Positions 60,679 to 64,000 of a stretch of 64,000 nt of DNA are shown piece by piece (positions within the stretch are counted from its first letter, which is position 1; every line of letters starts with the position of its first letter). This stretch comes from Qipengyuania sp. ABI-127-1. GTDB lineage: Bacteria > Pseudomonadota > Alphaproteobacteria > Sphingomonadales > Sphingomonadaceae. The stretch spans positions 372,001 to 436,000 of the forward strand of contig JALJCR010000002.1 of NCBI GenBank assembly GCA_022953095.1. Reading direction: 5' to 3'. The notes beneath the pieces are model-generated. The model saw only the letters and a list, made by a program, of their open reading frames with translations. It was not told the origin of the DNA and made no database searches. The translations under genes and the position numbers were made by a program.

Positions 60679-62480
60679 GCTTCCACTTGCTCGGCGAGCT
60701 TCAGCCAGCGCTCCTCGGCCGCATCTTTCTCGGCGCGCGCGTTCTCCAGGCCCTTGGAGATATTGGCGAATTTCTGCGGGTCGGCGCTGTAGAGATCGGG
60801 ATCGGAGAGGATCGCCTCGCCCTTTGCGATCGCCACTTCGAGTTCCTCTATCCGTGCGGGCAGCAGCTCGTAATCGCGCTGGTCCTTGTAGGAGAGCTTG
60901 CTGGACTTGGGTGCCGGGGGTGGAGGTGGCGCGGGCCTGTTGGTCTGCTTGGTTGCCTTCGCCTTGGTTGCGACGGGCTGGCGGCGCTTGCGTTCCCAGT
61001 CCTCGTAACCACCCGCGACCACATCGACCTTACCCGTGCCGTCGAGGCCGAGCGTGATGGTCACGGTGCGGTCGAGGAAGTCGCGGTCGTGGCTGACGAT
61101 CAGCACGGTGCCCTCGTAATCGGCGATGACCTCTTGCAGGAGGTCGAGCGTCTCGAGGTCGAGATCGTTGGTCGGCTCGTCGAGCACGAGGAGGTTCGAA
61201 GCCTTGGCGAACTCGCGGGCGAGCAGCAATCGCGAGCGTTCGCCGCCTGACAGCACCGCGACCTTCATATCGACGATCTTTGGGTCGAACAGGAAGTCCT
61301 TGAGGTAAGCCTGCACATGCTTGCGATTGCCGCGTACGTCGATCCAGTCGCCGCCTTCGGCGAGCACTTGTCGCACGGTCTTGTCCGCCGTCAGAAGCTG
61401 GCGTTGCTGGTCGATCATCACGCCCGTCAGCGTCTTGGCGATTTCCACCGTGCCGCTGTCTGGTGCCAGTTCGCCGGTGAGCATCTTGAGCAGCGTCGTC
61501 TTGCCCGCACCGTTCGCGCCGACAATGCCGATCCGGTCGCCGCGCTGAATACGTAGGCTGAATGGCTTGATGATCGTACGGTCGCCATAGCTCTTGGTAA
61601 TGTCCTGCGCGACGATCACCGACTTGGACTTGAAGTCTTCCTCGGTCGCCAGCTTGAGCTTGGCGGTGCCGCCGGCAGAGATCATCGATGCCCGCTGGGC
61701 GCGCATTTGCCAGAGCTTTTCGAGCCGTCCCTGATTCCGCTTGCGCCGCGCGGTCACGCCGCGCTCGAGCCAGTGCGCTTCGAGCTTGAGCTTCGCGTCG
61801 AGTTTCTCCGCCGCGCGTGCTTCCTCGGCATAGACCTGCTCTTCCCAAGCCTCGTAGCCGCCGAAGCCCACTTCCTTGCGCCGCAGGTTCCCGCGATCGA
61901 GCCACAGCGTGGTGCGGGTGAGGCGCTTCAAGAAGGTGCGGTCGTGGCTGATGACGAGGAAGGCGCCGCGATAGCGCTCGAGCCAGCTTTCCAGCCAGTC
62001 GATCGCGCCGAGGTCGAGGTGGTTGGTCGGCTCGTCCATCAGCAGCAGGTCCGGGTCCTGCGCCAGCGCGCGGGCGATCGCGGCGCGGCGCTTCTCGCCG
62101 CCGCTCGCGCCCTTGGTTTCGCGGCTCATATCGATGCCGAGCTGCCCGGCGATCGCCTCGACTTCGTGTTCCTGCGGCGCGTGTTCGCCCGCCAGCGCCC
62201 AGTCCATCAGCGTGGCATGGCCGGTCAGGTCCGGGTCCTGTTCGAGCAACACGATGCGCATCGCGGGCTTGGTTTTGCGTGTTCCGGAATCGGTTTCGAT
62301 CACCCCGTCGATCATACGGAACAATGTGGTTTTTCCGACGCCATTGCGGCCGATCAGTGCGATCCGGTCGCGCGGGCCGATATGGAGGTCGAGCGGATCG
62401 TGATCCGGCCCGCCGAAAAGCCATTTGCCGCCCTGCTGCAGGGCCATGCCTTCGAGGCTGAGAATGGGAGGCTGTGCCAT
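60675..62480 (-). CDS. uup: ABC-F ATPase Uup
   Basis: A 601-residue soluble ABC-F protein. Two ATPase domains: Walker A GRNGVGKT (about 44-51) and GANGAGKT, signature SGGEKRRAAI and LSGGERSRLL, Walker [13 protein letters not shown] and [12 protein letters not shown]. The C-terminal domain (about 500-601) is the coiled-coil DNA-binding Uup type (KLSYKDQRDYELLPARIEEL, 533-552) after a Pro-rich PAPPPPPAP linker, which distinguishes it from EttA at 38-40 kb. Uup affects ribosome function and excision of transposons. It is followed by the UDG gene with 4-bp overlap. Confidence 0.94.
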   Translation of the reverse strand: MAQPPILSLEGMALQQGGKWLFGGPDHDPLDLHIGPRDRIALIGRNGVGKTTLFRMIDGVIETDSGTRKTKPAMRIVLLEQDPDLTGHATLMDWALAGEHAPQEHEVEAIAGQLGIDMSRETKGASGGEKRRAAIARALAQDPDLLLMDEPTNHLDLGAIDWLESWLERYRGAFLVISHDRTFLKRLTRTTLWLDRGNLRRKEVGFGGYEAWEEQVYAEEARAAEKLDAKLKLEAHWLERGVTARRKRNQGRLEKLWQMRAQRASMISAGGTAKLKLATEEDFKSKSVIVAQDITKSYGDRTIIKPFSLRIQRGDRIGIVGANGAGKTTLLKMLTGELAPDSGTVEIAKTLTGVMIDQQRQLLTADKTVRQVLAEGGDWIDVRGNRKHVQAYLKDFLFDPKIVDMKVAVLSGGERSRLLLAREFAKASNLLVLDEPTNDLDLETLDLLQEVIADYEGTVLIVSHDRDFLDRTVTITLGLDGTGKVDVVAGGYEDWERKRRQPVATKAKATKQTNRPAPPPPPAPKSSKLSYKDQRDYELLPARIEELEVAIAKGEAILSDPDLYSADPQKFANISKGLENARAEKDAAEERWLKLAEQVEA

Positions 62481-62522
62481 AGGCCGCGCGAGGTAGGCGC
62501 GCGCGGCTCCGGCTGCAAGCGC

Positions 62523-64000
62523 CTAGCGTTCTGCGCGCTGCTGCTCGACCATGCGAGCAACGTCCGCGAGCAGGGCGGGCGCGTCGTAGACGATGCCGTC
62601 CTTGATCGTCCAGCGCACGCCGCCGACCTGTTCGATCGCACCGGTCTCGTAATTGAGGCGCGTATGGCCAGTGCCGTAAAGCACCTTCAAGTTGGCGAGC
62701 GGGTTTTCCGGCACGATCACGAGATCGGCGAGCTGGCCCACCGCGATCCGTCCCATCGGTGGTTCCGTTCCGCGCGGTTCGTAGATTTCGCGGGCGCCAT
62801 CGATCGTGGCGGCCCGGATCACCGCGAGCGGGGAAAGCCCCGCCTCGCGCAGCATTTCGAGCTCACCGATATAGGCGAAGCCCCAGGTCTGGTAGATATA
62901 GCCGGGATCCGATCCCGCCGTGACGCGCCCGCCGCGATCATGGAAATCCTTCGTCAGCCTGAGCCACTTGGCGTAGAAATTGCGCCAGGCGGTCTCGTCC
63001 TCGCTGGTCCAGTCCTTGTAATAGCTACCATGATTGGTCGCGCTGGGCGCGTAGAATTCCATCAAGGAAGGCAGGCTGTACTTCGCATGCCAATCGCGGT
63101 TTTTGGCCGCCATGACATCGCGGCTGGCAGAGTAGATATTGAACGTAGGGTTCAGCGTGACGCCGCTTTCGACGAGCGCATCGACATAGTCGTCCCATTT
63201 GTCGCTTCCCGGTTCGACGGCCTGCGGGGCAAGCCGGGCTACCCAACCGAAGCGCGACTGCTCGTCGAAATAATTGTAGTCTTCGGGGTAATAGGGAAGA
63301 CCCTCCTTCAGCAGACTTTCGAAGTGCCCGTAGAAATGGGTCACTCCGCCTAGGCCCAGTTCCACGGCCTTGCGGGCGTTCACTTCCGCCACGCCGGTCT
63401 GCGCAAGATGGGCGACCGTGCCCATCTGTTGTCGCTTCGCCTCATCCAGTGCGGCTTCGAGCACCGCTGGAGTGGCCGAATTGAAGAATTTGATGCCCCA
63501 ATAGCCCTGCGCCTTGGCCCAGCGGACCCATTCACGCGCCTTGGCGGGGGTGTCGGGATTTCCACCAGACCATTTGTCACCAAAGACGGCGTAAGGGATC
63601 AGGCGCGGGGCAACGATGGTGTTGGCGGCGCTGCGGCGGGCATCGGACAAATCCGGTTTTCCGGGACCGAAATAGAAGCTTACTCCGCGCACCGTGGTGA
63701 CACCATGAGCAAGCCAGAGTTTGTAGCCATAGGAGGGTTGGGGCGCCTTGGCCGGATCGCCATTATGTCCGTGCGTATCGACGAAGCCGGGCAGGACATA
63801 CATGCCCTTGGCATCGACAATGCGGTGGACTTCCCGGGCCTGGTCCTCGGGCGCGCCACCAGGGTAAAGCGCGGCAATCCGGTTGCCTTCGATCAGAATA
63901 TCGATCGGGCCGGCGGGAGGAGCGCCGGTTCCCTCGATCACGGTCGCGCCGCGGATCAGCAGTTTCTCGAAGGGGCCTTCGCCTTCCTGCGCCGAGCGGT
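62523..64000 (-). CDS. Amidohydrolase family protein, 5' end beyond window
   Basis: Metal-dependent amidohydrolase, probably exported in relatives. The reading frame runs uninterrupted to position 64000, so a GTG at 63941 is not the true start; residues continue upstream as EGEGPFEKLLIRGATVIEGT. Visible motifs are GFVDTHGHNGDP (metal-binding HxH), GIKFFNS (candidate Lys), VAHLAQTG, THFYGH and VTAGSDPGY (metal Asp). The fold and order match imidazolonepropionase-like or prolidase-type members; substrate unknown. Confidence 0.85.
   Translation of the reverse strand, partial: RSAQEGEGPFEKLLIRGATVIEGTGAPPAGPIDILIEGNRIAALYPGGAPEDQAREVHRIVDAKGMYVLPGFVDTHGHNGDPAKAPQPSYGYKLWLAHGVTTVRGVSFYFGPGKPDLSDARRSAANTIVAPRLIPYAVFGDKWSGGNPDTPAKAREWVRWAKAQGYWGIKFFNSATPAVLEAALDEAKRQQMGTVAHLAQTGVAEVNARKAVELGLGGVTHFYGHFESLLKEGLPYYPEDYNYFDEQSRFGWVARLAPQAVEPGSDKWDDYVDALVESGVTLNPTFNIYSASRDVMAAKNRDWHAKYSLPSLMEFYAPSATNHGSYYKDWTSEDETAWRNFYAKWLRLTKDFHDRGGRVTAGSDPGYIYQTWGFAYIGELEMLREAGLSPLAVIRAATIDGAREIYEPRGTEPPMGRIAVGQLADLVIVPENPLANLKVLYGTGHTRLNYETGAIEQVGGVRWTIKDGIVYDAPALLADVARMVEQQRAER

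Noticed and set aside
61707-63353. A 548-codon open frame on the plus strand
   Set aside because: Antisense to uup and the amidohydrolase, both with complete motifs; it crosses their gene boundary and has no family character.

Overview
The window is ordinary-looking, gene-dense chromosome from a GC-rich alphaproteobacterium, most likely a sphingomonad of the Erythrobacter/Qipengyuania/Altererythrobacter group. This placement is an inference from gene content and protein character, not a database match. Supporting points are a class I (archaeal-type) lysyl-tRNA synthetase, a plant-type glutamate-cysteine ligase, the aroQ-accB-accC and yajC-secD-secF clusters, RcnB-like and DUF6456 proteins, a GTA-type holin, and intergenic spaces that are nearly all below 300 bases.

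Layout. 1-10.6 kb: GNAT acetyltransferase; a di-iron hydrolase/TetR pair with an inverted-repeat operator; S41 protease; YgfZ; PyrC; RarD; two small envelope proteins; AstD and SelO. 10.7-16.4 kb: alpha/beta hydrolase and glycosyltransferase, then a YfgM-like protein and BamB (outer-membrane assembly) and a polytopic ICMT-like protein. 16.4-23.4 kb: rsmE-gshA-monooxygenase operon, ubiA, trmL, ArsR regulator, a SoxR/glyoxalase divergent pair with a SoxR box, an AT-richer secreted protein, SixA. 23.4-29.7 kb: DinG/XPD-type FeS helicase, a Pro/Ala-rich membrane protein, a methionine gamma-lyase/Lrp divergent pair and a six-cysteine orphan protein. 29.9-42.7 kb: LysRS-I, prolyl-4-hydroxylase-like dioxygenase, cytochrome b561, an Arg-rich repeat RcnB-like protein, flavin-binding protein, SlyD-like isomerase, membrane EEP hydrolase, EttA, a membrane diguanylate cyclase and a MATE pump. 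42.7-54.1 kb: tRNA-Pro(UGG) and tRNA(CAU) with a visible promoter, polysaccharide deacetylase, a degenerate histidine kinase, Lrp and GFA proteins, a universal-stress/cation-antiporter pair, accC-accB-aroQ, an AT-richer methyltransferase, an orphan GTA-type holin and tRNA-Pro(GGG). 54.2-64 kb: yajC-secDF, an XRE regulator/glycosyltransferase pair with divergent DUF6456 gene, an NTF2-like protein, a uracil-DNA glycosylase-like protein, Uup, and an amidohydrolase cut by the window end.

How the genes relate: YfgM-like, BamB, YajC, SecD and SecF serve protein export and outer-membrane assembly. GshA, SoxR, glyoxalase and GFA form a thiol/redox theme. Several divergent regulator-target pairs (TetR, SoxR, Lrp) have recognisable operators between them. 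No CRISPR array, insertion sequence, integrase, rRNA operon or defence island was seen. I found no convincing new multi-gene system. The best leads are small: the six-cysteine orphan, the degenerate kinase, the orphan holin, the C10 tract with a TGTCACC inverted repeat before ubiA, and the AT-richer singletons.
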